DNA of 64,000 nt, from NCBI GenBank assembly GCA_016647705.1, contig CM028333.1:26944743-27008742 (forward strand). Reading direction: 5' to 3'. This stretch comes from Eucommia ulmoides (taxonomy: Eukaryota; Streptophyta; Magnoliopsida; Garryales; Eucommiaceae). Below are positions 9,060-21,529 of the stretch, piece by piece (the stretch's first letter is position 1; every line of letters begins with the position of its first letter). The notes beneath the pieces are model-generated. The model was not told the DNA's origin. It saw only the letters and a program-made list of their open reading frames with translations, and made no database searches. A program made the translations under genes and the position numbers.

Positions 9060-11008
9060 CTCAACCATCTTTGCCGATAACGAACTACGAAAAGATTTAA
9101 AATTCGTCCACCCGTACTAAAGCGGATTTAGAGGCAACTGTGAACACCAAAATTGCTAATACATCCTTTGCAATTTGAGAAAGAATTAGATATTTTACTG
9201 CATTGCTCCACCACCATCCCAGAATTTCAAACTCATCACTTTCAATCTCTAATGAGGAAGTTAAGTATTTAGCCAACTCTGATTTACTAGACATATTATA
9301 CTCTTCTACTGTGTTTACAAACCTAAGATGAAAATCAAGCAAGAGCATTTTCCTCTTTCATCCAACCCACTCTCAAGTAATGAATCATTCATGTTTTCAC
9401 TAACAACGGCATTACCAATTCCATTTAATGCATACCAATTATATAACTGATTTAAAGAATCCATAAAATTCTTCATTATCTCCTCCACAATTACAATCTC
9501 GTAATTTATTTTCGAACACCAATTAATATATCTCAATTTATATTAATGATTAATAACTACCGCAACCAACAATAACATATTCATTTTGTCTAATTTACCC
9601 CAATATTTGTCAAATTTAGATTTCATTCCTTTTTCCATAGAAGAAATAAGCGTATAAGAGTTTCTTGATAAATTTGTTATTGCACATTTAATAACCATAA
9701 GCTCTATGAAGAAAGTATTGGAAGTGACAAATAAAGACCCAGAAAATTTCAAAATTGCATTATAGAAAAGTTTTAAAAAAACTTCACAAATGATTAGCCT
9801 TTTGCTAATCTTCATTACCTTGGGGCCCCAAAAGTCGTTCTCCCTTGTTTCCCTCTATTATTTCCATCATCTTCCCCTCCTAAATGATCAATGTCATTAT
9901 CTCTATAAAGTAACTAATATTGTGCATCTTCTTCCTCTAAACATTCAGATCTTTTTTGAAATTTGATTGCCCTATCTAGTATGAAATAAGTTGAATTCTA
10001 TCTAATTGGCACATCTAGACAAACTTGACTTTTACAATCTAGGCCTTCTTTATCCACACATTTCTTAAAAATTGTCAAACTAGAAGGAGAGCCCTGAACA
10101 TATCTTACAATATTTTGAATTTTAATTATTAACTCGTTCATTTTTTTCAAACCCTCACGCACTACGAGATTTAAAATATGGGCACAACATCTCATGTAAA
10201 GAAATTAATGCTCAAGAACGATTACCCGCTTATTTTTTGTCTTCTTTTGCAAGAATTTAAGTGCCTCATTATTAGAACCTGCATTATCAACAGTTAATGT
10301 GAGAAATTTGTCCACTCCCCACTCAAGCAAATATAATTCAACTATTTTACTAATATTTGTCCCCTTATAACTTGCAACTAAATAGAAATTTAATATTTTC
10401 TTATTTAGTTTTCAATCACTATCAATGTAATGCATTGTGCGACATATGTAATTCAAATTTTGCAAATAAGTCCAAGTGTATGTGGTAAGGCATATTCTTT
10501 GTCCATTCAACTAGTTTTAAAAACATTTCCTTCTCACTTATGTGTAGACCCATACACAATCTCTAATAACTGTTGTTCGACTAGGTATTTTGACCCATTT
10601 TAGTAGAGCGACGTGCATTAATTCTCTAAACCCCTCATTCTTAACAAATTTGAGTAGCAATTTATCAATAATTATCATTTCGACTAGCGCTTCCCTACAT
10701 GCATCGACACTAAAATTCCAAGCCACAAGTTGACCCGCACTGTCATCAGTACCATTTTTTGGTTTAAACCCCAATGTTGTTTGACCCTTAGGTAGCTCCC
10801 TTAAACTATATTTATTACATTGAGATTCTATATGAGTTTTCAGTGCCGATGTTCCATGTTTCTTGCTATCACAAAAGTAAGTTTCTCCACAATAGTTACA
10901 AGAAGCCCTAGGTGAATCTTTCAAACCGAATTCTTGTTTCAAACAAGTAAAATGGTTCTAAACAATTGAACTTTTTCTTTTATTAGGATTTGGTGGAAGT
11001 TTAGCCAT
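9060..11008 (-). pseudogene. hAT transposase with BED zinc finger, decayed
   Basis: Read from the minus strand the segments come in hAT order. Near 11007 starts MAKLPPNPNKRK, then at 10942-10538 a BED finger (CNYCG...HIESQC, fit C-x2-C-xn-H-x-C type) followed by LPKGQTTLGFKPK and the RDCVWVYT block. At 10195-9998 is MRCCAHILNLVVREGL, the conserved region around the second catalytic part. At 9815-9543 and 9536-9315 is the middle domain, and at 9348-9097 the C-terminal dimerisation block (WWWSNAVKYLILSQIAKDVLAI...TVASKSA). The protein is close to the RICESLEEPER/ZBED type of plants. It is broken by an early in-frame stop after KSSIV and by frame changes between the listed segments, so it cannot make a full protein. 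Confidence 0.82.
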
Positions 11009-11282
11009 CGTAGTATTCGAAATAAGTTTATCATTCAAATTAACTATTCTAATATTTCCAATTTCGTTAGACACAAGACTCACACTACCATCAGCAACAT
11101 CTATTATGTGTCTAAAAACATTTAATCAAGAAATAGACAATTAGGTATGCAATCAGATTCATATACAATCAAGCTTACACATGCAATCATAAATTTAAAA
11201 TAATCAATTAAACATATAATCTATTGTTTCATGTTTGCTTCCAATTCAGAAATCAGATTCAGAAATAGGCAATTATGCATAT

Positions 11283-13688
11283 TGTTGATCCTAAGATTTT
11301 GATGAACAATTAAATATTGATATTTTTTGTGGAACTAATGTGTTTATTGAGAGTTTCATTGATAAAGTTCTATTGACAATTTAATCATGAAGAAATTGTT
11401 GAAGATGATTTTGGATACATGAGTCTGACAAAGAGAATAGCATTAAGAGACCAAAGATTTTTAAGAACTCAGGGGAAAAAACTCAAGTTAATTTTTACTC
11501 TTAATGTATCCCGATTAGGATCACACATGACACAAAAATATTTTTATGATTATGTGTATTCTTGATAGGATCCTAATTAGTTAACATACTTGCTCCTATG
11601 TGAAATTGAAGAAAAAATATTGATTTAAGAAAGATTAGATTAAAATTGAATTTAAGTGTTAGTAAATCTAACCGAGAAAATAAATTGGTTAAAGGAGCAA
11701 AAAATCCTCGAAGAAATTGAATTAAGAAAGGAGTACAGCAAGATCGGTCGACTTACCTAGAGGGATTAGTCAATCGATGAGAAAGTGCTGGAATTATGAA
11801 TTCTCTGAATCGACAGGTCGACTTATGGTGTTTGATCGGTCGACCTATGGGAATTAGTTGAACTCTCTGAATCATTCGGCCGACAGCTAGGTTGTCCTAT
11901 GGTCAAAAGTGAAACTCTATGAATCATTAAGTCGACAGACAAATGGGAGAGGTTGACTTGTGAAATTCACTTAATCATCCGGTCGACAGACGAAGAAGCA
12001 GAGGTCGACCTATAGGTGAATTTTTTTTGGCTTGGGCTACAACCTGAATCTGGTGGTCGACTTATGCCTTCTAGTCGGTCAACCGATGACCGATTTCAAG
12101 ATTTGAGAATTTTATGGTTTTGATCCAAAAAGTAGTCATTGCTAGCCATTTTATGGTTAGGATATGGGAGTTATCTTAGGAATCTGATGGAATTTAAGAT
12201 ATATGGTTGATATTTTCTTGTTCCTATAAATATGGTTCATGTATTTTAAATATTTCTCAATTTAGTTCATACAATGCTTTCTATCTTATTTAATTGAGTT
12301 TGAGAAACTTAATTGAACATTTTAAAAGTTATAATTAAGTAAATTATTCCAGGATAAAGTCATAATGATATGAGATGTCTATTAGTGGAATTATTTGTCA
12401 TGATATATGGGAATTAGCCGTTGGAGGGCTTGTTCTAATTCCAAATAAATAGACATGTGTTTTTAAGATTTCAATAATCCCAATCAATTAAATTTTAAGA
12501 GTTATTCAGTTCTTGAGTTTTCTGAGAGTGATCATTCTGAGTTTATACTGAGTACTTTGTGAGGCTATTCTTGAGAATATTTGGTATGGATTATTGTTGC
12601 TGCCGATTTGAAGTTTCATTGCTAATCATACTTTATTTATTTGGTGGATTCCTGGTCAGATCGTTCCAAGTTCTTTGTTATTAATTGTTGTTTGATATCA
12701 TTATCTTCTATTGGAATTGTGATATTTGAAATCATTTTTTCCTAAATTTTAATTGAAAATTATTTTTAAACAATTTCTTGTGAAAATTTGATTACGTGCA
12801 AAATTATGTGCTACCTATTTTTATTTAAAATCAGATTTTGAAATTCTCATTGTTTTTCTATCACTACCATCGGTACATTAATTGAGTTTAAATTAATTTG
12901 AGGTGGTAGAAGCTCCAAGTGGAAAAAGTTTATCAATTTTGTAATTGGTGAGTTATGTATGGATTAGATACTATTGGGAGTATCTAATCAGGGGTAATTG
13001 ATTTCAATCTCTTCCGGTAAAGAGATTGAGGTTTGATATTTGCCTAGAGTATAAAAAGATTAGGTTACTCTTTTTCCGTGAAAAGAGATAGGCGTAATTC
13101 TTCTTGATTAGAATTAGATTGTGTAAATTGTAAAGGTTTCATCCTTACCTGGGAAAAGGATACTTGGAGTGATTGTGAGGTTTAATTCTTAAGCCTAAGG
13201 TATAAAAAAATTAGGTTTAATCCTTAGCCTGTGAAAAGATTATGTTAGTCTTGAGCCTAAAAAAAGATAAGGTTATTTATGAGCCTCTGAAAAAGGATTG
13301 TAAAGGTTATTCTTGAGCCTGGGAAAAGAAAATTATAAATGTTGATTCTGAGCCTGTGAAAAGAATCATTATGTAAATGTTTGATTCTTACCTATTTAAA
13401 GGAATCTTAGTAGTTTAATGGGTACGACTCTTCGTGGGGCTCGGAGGACTAGATTAGTCAAGAGTAACTTGGTGAACAAGTATAAATCTTGGTGTGTTGA
13501 TTTCTTTACATTATTTATATTCTATTATTTGGGTATGCACCTAGTGTATAAAAAATATCGGCTACTATAAAGATAATAATTAATTTATGATAAAATTAAT
13601 TATTTAATTTTTTGAAGTGTTAATATTTGATTAATTTTTTATAATTACCCAATTCACCCCTCCTCTTGAATAGCTCACTGGGCCAACA
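11283..13688. mobile_element. Solo LTR, 2.4 kb, copia-like, inserted in the hAT element
   Basis: The repeat starts TGTTGATCC and ends GGGCCAACA, so it has the TG...CA ends and a 9-bp inverted end match typical of LTRs. It is flanked by CATAT on both sides (11278-11282 and 13689-13693), a 5-bp target duplication. The 3' part CCCAATTCACCCCTCC just before the end is typical of copia LTRs. No internal region is present, so the element was reduced to one LTR by recombination. Inside lie repeats of a GGTCGAC motif (11740-12100) and of a gcctgtgaaaaga motif (13060-13400). It interrupts the hAT element and is younger than it. Confidence 0.85.
13060..13400. repeat. Short imperfect repeats inside the solo LTR
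   Basis: A unit close to TGAGCCTGTGAAAAGATTA recurs six to eight times with spacing of about 35-50 bp. The unit is part of the LTR at 11283-13688. Confidence 0.65.
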
Positions 13689-13946
13689 CATATAATCAGA
13701 TTCATATAATGATCTATCATCTAACTTATTAGTTAAACTTATAATCTGATATTTCATGAAATCAGAAACTAAAAACTTATATACAATATGTTGTTTCATA
13801 CAATCGAAAATTAAAATATGTTGTATCATGCAATCAGAAATCAGATTAAAAAAAAACAAAAAAAACATATAATCTGTTGTTTTCATGCAATCAAATTGAC
13901 ATAGACCTTTAAGAGAAATAAAAAACTTAATCAAAATAATAGGCAA

Positions 13947-14590
13947 TTAATCTAACGAAATCAAACCTTTAAAAGAGGTAAAGAAAGAAATTGGATTGGA
14001 ACATTCAGATCTGGTATGGTGAGTGTATTGCGTCATTGATCTAGCATAGATCTCTTCGTCTGTGTCATTTGAAGAAGTGGATTTCTTTGATTTCTTGTCT
14101 GGTCTAGTGAGTGTAAAGTCAAAGTGGTGAACGTTTGCGCTATCCATGGTGAACTTTGCGCCGTCTGGAACTAGGAAGTAGGAAAGTTGATATTGGATTG
14201 AATCCATATTTGTGGGATTCAATCCTACAAACATGGAAATTCTAGATTGGAGAAATCAAATCCCCCAAAAATTAGAGACAATGGATCAGATTTGGAAACC
14301 TTTTGTTTTATCTCTGAGGCAGACAGATCGAAAACAAAAATGAGAAATGAATGAATAAGGGAACTAGGGTTTTCATCAATGTATCCCTAAATGACGTCAT
14401 AAGGTGTATGTTTCAGATCGGATCGGGTACATCCAATCCTACATGGGATGATCATATCCTGAACCAGATGGTCCGATTTTCCCCCCCATATATAATCGCT
14501 AAACTATTGTATCAATGCGGGTCGAGCATATTTGGGCCAATTTGTGCGGGTTCGGGGCATGTATGTAGCTTATTTGAACACCCCTAGGTT
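13947..14590 (-). other. 5' region and right end of the hAT element
   Basis: A 95-residue open frame (14234-13947, minus) lies upstream of the BED exon and may be a leader exon; I do not recognise it. The right end reads, on the minus strand, TAGGGGTGTTCAAATAAGC with GC-rich blocks inside it, similar in kind to the left end near 8282. I found no matching 8-bp duplication, so the ends of the hAT element are not proven. Confidence 0.35.
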
Positions 14591-15254
14591 ATTATATTCG
14601 ATTGTGGTGAACCTTTACATATATAGTGAATTCAATGTTGATTAGTTCGGGAGTACTTAAAAATTTACAGAGAGAGACCATCCTTATTGCATGTTTCATA
14701 TTAAATGGCATTATGACAATGGATAATGAAAAAAAAAAAACTTATGAAATTAGGAGAATAGGAAGTCAAATTTGAGAATCTCATGTTTAGTAAAGGTGAT
14801 TATACCAGCGGCAAAGAGGAAAAAAAAAAAGAAAAAAGCATGACCTAAGACAATAGACACTGTTTTCTTAAGTTATGCACAAGACAATAGTGCAAATAGA
14901 TACTTAGAGGGCCTCAAATTAATAGTATGTCTATAGATTTTATAGTTGAATCAATAAATACAACTTTCTTTGAAGATATACTAGCGTGTAACTCATGTTT
15001 GAAGGCACAGACAAAAAAAATAACTTTAAAATATTAACTTTAATATTTAGACAATTAAGCAACAAGATCAACGAACTCAACAATAAAAGATATCATTTGA
15101 AAAGAATATATTATTTTCTTTAATACACAACAGTTTTTCACATAGTTTCTTTCTTACACACAAATATAAAAGATAAAAATTTAAAATTCAAATTTGAAGA
15201 AATAGTCTAAGACACTTTCGTGCACACATTTGGGGATACAATGAGATATTATTT
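14591..15254. other. AT-rich stretch without gene
   Basis: The stretch is AT-rich with short poly-A runs. I see no conserved coding block and no clear element ends. Confidence 0.4.
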
Positions 15255-15525
15255 ATTATTTCAAAAATATATAAGATAGTAAATATTACTTAAGGATTAA
15301 AAGTGTAAATACCTACAACTCCAAACAATCTCATCCGTATAATAGTTATTTCAAAATATATGAGATGATAAATGTAAATAACTTAAAGGATTAAAAGTGT
15401 TAATACCTAGAAGTCTAAACAATCTAATTTGTATAAAACCTATTTTTCAAAAATATACAAGATAGTAAATATAAATAACTTAATGGGTTAAAAGGATAAA
15501 TACCTAAAAGTGCTTATCCTCATTT
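15255..15525. repeat. Three diverged tandem repeats of ~95 bp
   Basis: A unit with the blocks TTTCAAAAATAT, GATAGTAAATAT, TTAAAAGTGTAAATACCTA and AACAATCT is repeated three times. Copies differ by many substitutions and small indels, so the array is old. Confidence 0.7.
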
Positions 15526-15929
15526 TCAGAGAACCTATTTTAAGAACAATCTCAACAGAGCCCTAGCCCCATGTCTTCTCCATCGAACCAGCGCAACGGT
15601 CCAAGCCCTATTCCAGTCATATCATTAGATCTGCTAGCAAAGCAATTAGGATCATCGCGTCATTAGAAATCTCAATAAAGAAAGGGACTTACCTACAAAC
15701 CTTTGATATGCACATGTGGCGAAGAGAAAAAGCACCCGATTGACAGTGAGTGAGTCCCGACTCATATAAGGTTACTTCTGATGAGGGAGTTGTGCGTTAT
15801 AGAGAGTGATAGAAAATGTTTATAGCTCGTGTCTTAAAGGAAGTAAGAAAAATAAAAGATTATAATTTACAATTAAACCTAATTCTTATAGAAAGTGTGT
15901 GCGTGAGAGAGAGAGAGAGAAAGATGGAT

Positions 15930-16307
15930 TGTAACGACTTAATTTCCCAAGGCCGTTATTAGGTTTCTCCTATAGAGAATTAATACTAAAATAGAACGAC
16001 CAATATTTCATTGTAAAAAAAAATGGGGAATGTTTACAAACTACGGTGACGATTAAAATTTGTCGATTTATCGAATCAATTTCTTATATAAATCTGATAG
16101 ATTTTACCGCTACGGCGATAATTAGAATTATCGAATTTTCTAGTCGATTTACAATAGTAACCAATAATGCAAGTATTACAAATTAAATGAAACTTCCACC
16201 CAATAATAATTGTACGTGAAAAATTAAAACTAAGATCTTAATATCTTCAAATTAAAACTAAGTTGTTAATTCAATTACTTGGATTAATTGAATTAATACA
16301 TGTTGCA
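15930..16307 (+). repeat. LTR-like terminal copy, left
   Basis: It runs TGTAACGAC...CATGTTGCA and aligns along its whole length with the reverse complement of 20671-21055 (shared blocks include ATTAATACTAAAATAGAACG, CCACCCAATAATAATTGTAC and AAAACTAAGATCTTAATATC). No primer site follows it on the inner side. Confidence 0.8.
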
Positions 16308-17300
16308 CGTGATCATCATGGTAAGAATTTCCCAACATATATTCATTATTGTTAATAATGAAATAATAATCTGATGCCTATTCCTCCAACTTATAAATAA
16401 TATAAGAAATAATCATTTTATTATAATTTTTCCAAATAATTTTATAAACTACGACGATAATTATAATTATCGAATTATAGAGTATAAATAATAAACACGA
16501 TTTTTACAAATAGAATAGAAATTCAAGTAAAATTCTCATCCCCGTTTCGCTCTCACTGGCCCTGCAATCAAAACTGTGGGGGTTGTGAGCTAACACTCAC
16601 TAGAACTCCAACCCCTCCAATACACGCATTTAATTAATATAACAAATAAAACACATTGACAAGATTTTCACATAATTTTCATATAATCACTATTATTTCA
16701 TGGAAATTAATAATTAAAATTCAACAAAAACAATGATATAAATCTCACTGTAGAGAAATTAAATACATATATTAAAAGAGTTATAAATTCTACCTAAAAT
16801 CCGAAGTCAAAATCTAAACCGAAGACATATATATATTTCTTTGTCACCATCTTTTTCCTCGTCTCAAATTTTCAAGTTTATATATATATATATATATATA
16901 GCAATCAACTAGCATTATTTACTTATTCTTCCTTATGATTCCTATTCCCCCCCCTCTCTCCCAAATTTTTTAAAACTATACGCGTAATGTAATATGTAGA
17001 TATAAATATATATTATATATATGATATGTAATATTTAAAGAGACATGGTTTGATCAATGGCCACGCGTCACCTAGGTAATTTAGTATGAATTCATGGCCA
17101 ACAATTAATTCTTTAATTGTTAAGATATAAGGAATTACGTTTAGCTCCCCATAATTATAAAGTAATTCATATTAAACCCAATAGTTACATTTATCTCCAA
17201 AAAATTATCAAATATTATTTATACTATAAATTTACAAAACGATACCCAAAAATATTTAAACTTATATAAAATAATATTTTTAAAATATAAATTTTTGGAG
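16308..17300. other. Retroelement-derived AT-rich region
   Basis: The blocks near 16430-16630 (such as AACTCCAACCCCTCCAATACA and a second copy of the ACTACGACGATAATTATAAT motif) look like LTR sequence on the minus strand. A (TA)n run lies at 16878-16901. No coding region is visible. Confidence 0.4.
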
Positions 17301-17305
17301 TATTA

Positions 17306-17345
17306 CAATCTACCCCCTCTTAAATAAATTTCATCTTCGAAATTT
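17306..17345 (-). other. Polypurine tract and start of a gypsy LTR
   Basis: On the minus strand the order is AAATTTCGAAGATGAAATT, then TTTAAGAGGGGGTAGAT, then TGTAATACTCC. The 'ttcga-gacgaaattt...gaggggg' string followed by TGTAA is the usual end of the internal region and start of the 3' LTR in Tekay-like gypsy elements. The same layout is seen at 58627-58671 of the large gypsy element. Confidence 0.6.
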
Positions 17346-17559
17346 TGTTCAAGCAATAAAAATTTAGAATCGTACTGCACTGTCATGTTAGTCACTCTTG
17401 GTTAATCAATAATAACCGAAAATTACCACCACGCTCTTACTGTGCTATTCTGATGAGAATAATAATGATATCTATACAAAAAAATTCGAGAAAATCTCAA
17501 GAATCATTTTATACTTTAATCTTACCTATCGCTAGTAGTGGACCAACGTCTATCTAAAT

Positions 17560-18730
17560 ATTTTACAGGTGTACTGTCTTCATAATATGAAAATCATTTA
17601 TGGATCAAGTGTTTTTTTTTTTCAAAATTGACTTCCCAACAAAATATAGCTACACTGGGCAGTATCTGAATCCCAACAAAAATATCATCGTAACAAAATA
17701 ACCAAATTTAAATCAACTAATCAACTCACTTGTATATAATAAAATAACATATTTTCTTACCAGCCATATGATCGTTTATCTCACGATCGGGAGTTATAAT
17801 GGTACTATAACATGTCCAAGTGTGCAATCTAAGGTGGTTATCAATGTTAGGACCATTTAATATCTCCAATGGTAGGAGCACTACCCTGCAGGACTTGTCT
17901 GACAGGTAACAACATATATCCACCCTACAGGACTTATCTGACAAGTAACAACATATATCCACATTTCGCTAGACATGCCCTCTTAATGAGAAGACAACTA
18001 TGGCATAGTCGGATAATATAAATCACTTCCCACATTTAAAAATTTATTTGATCTGCGTAACGTTATAAAATAATCCATTTTAATAAACCCTTTTTTTTCT
18101 ACATTTTAGTATGAAAATATATTTTGACAATCTACATAGAAGACAATGCAAACGTTGTCTTCAAAATATAAAAAGAATTTATGGATCAAGTATATTTATC
18201 AAACATTACTTTTTAAAATATATTATAATATAACTGCATACCAAGCCGGAATAAAATTCTATTGCTACCATTACAATAAAATGATGTTTTTAAGTCAACC
18301 AATCAAATTATTTGACATATAATAAAATACCGCACACATATTTATCTACTGAGCATATGATCATTTCACCTCATGATCGGGAGTTACGACAATGTCATGA
18401 CCTACACAACTGTGACATCTAAGGTGGCTATCAGTGCTAAAGCAATTCAATATCTCCAATGGTAGGAGCAACCACCCTACAGGACTTATCTGATAGGTAA
18501 CAACATATATCTATTCTGCGGGACTTGCTTGACAAGTAACAACATATATCCACCCTACATGATTTGTTTAACAAGTATCAACATATATCCACTCTATAGG
18601 ACTTGTTTAACAGATAACAACATATATCCACTCTACAGGACTTACCTGACAGGTAACAACATATATCTACATCTCGCAAGACATGTTATCCTAACGAGAA
18701 GACAACCATGATATAACAGGATAATAAAAT
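17560..18730. repeat. Tandem ~600-bp duplication containing ~40-bp satellites
   Basis: The segments starting near 17570 and 18165 share the same order of blocks (TTTATGGATCAAGT, CATATGATCGTTT, ATGATCGGGAGTTA, TATCTCCAATGGTAGGAGCA). Each contains repeats of a 38-41 bp unit with CAGGACTT(G/A)TCTGACAGGTAAC and AACAACATATATCCA; there are two units in the first copy and about five in the second. The motif CTCCCGATCGTGAG also occurs at 53853 and 60713 in the large gypsy LTR, so this is LTR sequence of a related family. Confidence 0.7.
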
Positions 18731-18907
18731 AATTTTCCACCTTTAAAATTTTACTTGATCCATTTAACACCATAAAACTGTCAATTTTCCTCAACACTTT
18801 TTTTTTCCATAATTTAATACGAAAATAAAATTTTAACGATTTATATAGAAAATAGTAAACACCTTTTAAGACAATCACCTTTTTAAATTAATAACCCTCT
18901 AGTCCAT

Positions 18908-19560
18908 GACTAATACGACACTAACCCAGCCTTACTTTACTTGCTATAGGTAAGTCAATTAATCAAACATCACCTAAAATACTAATATGTTCAAATTGAA
19001 ACTATAGAGACCAAAGTGAAATAATGGTAACAACACATAGGTACAAAGCGTCAAATCACCAAAAATACATAACAGAGGCATTAGTGCATGCAAATATGGA
19101 CCAAACCACAATCCTTGCACATATGTATAAGCACCATAGTACGTCTTGTATTCCTAAAGGCTTAATATATCACACCCCAATTATTCCATTAATAAAGACG
19201 AAACAATAAAACAAATTTATTTGTTTATTTTATTTTCCAGGACTAATACGACACTAACTGAGCCTCACTTTACTTGCTATAGGTAAGTTACATTAATCAA
19301 ACGCCACCTAAAATGCTAATATGTTCGAATTGAAACTGTAGAGACCAAAGTGAAATAATGGTAACAATACATGGGTGCAAAGTGTCAAATCACCAAAAAT
19401 ACATAACAGAGGCATCAGTGCATGCAAATATGAACCAAACCACAATCCTTGCACATATGTATAATCACCACAGTACGTCTTGTATTCCTAAAGGCTTAAT
19501 ATATTACACCCCAATTATTCCATTAATAAAGACAAAGCAATAAAACAATTATATTATTAT
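18908..19560. repeat. Tandem duplication of a ~333-bp unit
   Basis: Copies begin GACTAATACGACACTAAC at 18908 and 19241 and run through the block CCAATTATTCCATTAATAAAG. They differ at a modest number of sites. Each holds a 61-codon open frame in the same place, but nothing suggests that it is a gene. Confidence 0.85.
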
Positions 19561-20670
19561 TATTATTTTATTTTATTTTATTTTTCATTTATTATTATTG
19601 TTTTATATTAATCAATTTATTATTTATTCTACAGTGTCCAAAACTCTCGTAGGCCATCTTAGCTTCGAAGCCATGATACAATCTCAGTTCTGTCTTATTT
19701 TCTCATTAACAAAAGGATAAAAAGTCCACGTGCAATTTGTGAATGAATTTTAGTATGGAATTTATCTGAAGTAATCAAATTCTTATCCAAATGTACTGTT
19801 TAAACGAACAACATCCCTCAAATAGTTTGTTTTTCCTTACCTTCAAATAAATTGTAATCTCATTTTTCGGTAGCTTTAAAATCCTATTTGGAAAACAAAA
19901 CTTTACTAAACACAACTTCGCATCTTCACCTCTAAGACTTCATAGAAATTGGTCTTATTTGAAATAGTAATTAAATGTTGATTATCTTTTTTCCTAAATC
20001 ATGTTTTTAAAACATGATTTTTTTTCCTTTTTTTTTTGTTAGTCAAACTTGATTTATTTAAAGTGCCGTAAGTTTAAACAACCCTATTATGTTCCTAGAA
20101 ATTTGATAAAATGTTAGTGGATTTCAAATACCACATTTTCACATTTTTTTTCCCAAAACCCCTAGATCATATAAAGTAGCACAAAAAAAATGAACAACAA
20201 CACTAACATACATAATTATCTGTTCACAAAGTAAACAATGTGTTCAATTAAAACTATAGGGACTAAAGTGAAATTTTGATCAAACTTTAGGGTTACCAAG
20301 GGTACAAATGATAATAACCAACCAAATCAAAACTAAAGGAACAAATTGAGACTGCGGGGACTATAGTGATTTTTTTGTCAAACTTCAGGTGCATAAAGTG
20401 TCCAAACCTCCAAAATTTTAAAGAACAAGTTTTAATGAACTGTCCAAAATTGTTCCTGAATCGCATCAAATTGCATGTGGATTTTTTTCTTTTTCAAAAA
20501 AAAAATCATTTCATACATCAAATTGCATGTGGATTTTTTTTAACACAATAATATAATAAATTAATAAATTATACTAAAATTATCATTTTTAAATATTCCT
20601 TAACTTATTATGAATAATGCGTACTACAACCCACGCCTAGGGTAGTCGCAAACCTACTCCGATACCACCT
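19561..20670. other. AT-rich remnants without gene
   Basis: There is a TTATTATTATTTTATTTT tract at about 19551-19615 and small repeats of ATCAAATTGCATGTGGATTT at 20464 and 20517. On the minus strand the 20656-20668 part is the primer site of the adjoining LTR. No conserved protein block was found. Confidence 0.4.
20656..20668 (-). other. Primer-binding site (tRNA-Met type)
   Basis: On the minus strand TGGTATCGGAGT follows the LTR end ...CATGTTACA after three bases. This is one change from TGGTATCAGAGC, the common plant primer site matching initiator tRNA-Met. Confidence 0.7.
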
Positions 20671-21055
20671 TGTAACATGTATTAATTTAATTAATCCAAT
20701 TAATTGAATTAACAACTTAGTTTTAATTTGAAGATATTAAGATCTTAGTTTTAATTTTCACGTACAATTATTATTGGGTGGAAGTTCCATTTAATTTGTA
20801 ATACTTGTATTATTGGTTATTGTTGTAAAATCAACTGGAAAATTTGATAATTCTAATTATCGCCGTAGTGGTAAAATTTGTCAAATTTATATAAGAAATT
20901 AATTCAATAGGTCGACAAATTTTAATTGTCGTTGTAGTTTGTAAAAATTCATTTTTTTTATTTTTTTTTTACAATTAAATATTGGTCGTTCTATTTTAGT
21001 ATTAATTCTCTATAGGAGAAACCTAGTGATGATCCTAAGAAACTGGGTCGTTACA
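20671..21055 (-). repeat. LTR-like terminal copy, right
   Basis: On the minus strand it runs TGTAACGACCCAG...CATGTTACA, 385 bp, with TG...CA ends and a primer site directly after it. It is the inverted partner of 15930-16307. Confidence 0.8.
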
Positions 21056-21529
21056 TGGATTTTAATTTAATTTTCATAAATTTAATGTTTCCATGTTATT
21101 ACTAAATTTAATGTCCATATATTATTTATATAATTTTAGTAAATTTAATGTTCATAATATTTTGTAAATTTTTGTACATTATTTCTATAATTTATGCTCA
21201 AAATCGACACATATAGAAAGTGATAGAGTGATAGAGATAAGAGATAATTTAATTTAGGGAATTTTAATATGGGCCCCAAGGCCCACTAATATATTATACA
21301 TATACCCATCCATATATTTTATTTAACACAAAACCCATATTGATTCCGTGCAGTGTACTCGTGGGAAGAAGTGCGTGAGAGATGATGCTATATGGTAAGT
21401 GTTCTTTCTCAAAATTCCATATTTGAACCTTCCATCCTCTAATCCATGCTCAGAATCTTGATATAGAAAGTGGATATTCACATTCTTCTCCAAATAAATC
21501 GCAATCCCCAATTTTGTCACCGGTCGTTC

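Larger units (their letters stand above)
15930..21055. mobile_element. Composite element with LTR-like ends in inverted orientation and TGGAT target duplication
   Basis: TGGAT stands at 15925-15929 and again at 21056-21060. Between them, the left end opens TGTAACGACTTAATTTCCC and the right end closes ...CTGGGTCGTTACA, so the outermost ~380 bp on each side are inverted copies of one another. The right copy is followed inwards by a tRNA-Met-type primer site, so it is an LTR. Retroelement remnants fill the interior. No open coding domain remains. The structure is broken in many places and is not a normal LTR element, in which the LTRs are direct. Confidence 0.6.

Noticed and set aside
15571-15666. 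31-codon open frame starting MSSPSNQRNGPSP
   Set aside because: It looks a little like the start of a host gene, but no following exon or recognised family supports it.
17880-18670. Possible CRISPR-like array (regular ~40-bp repeats)
   Set aside because: There are no unique spacers of even size between the repeats, and this is plant nuclear DNA; it is a minisatellite in LTR-type sequence.
19024-19543. Two 61-codon frames that are near copies
   Set aside because: They come from the 333-bp tandem duplication; composition and context do not suggest a gene.
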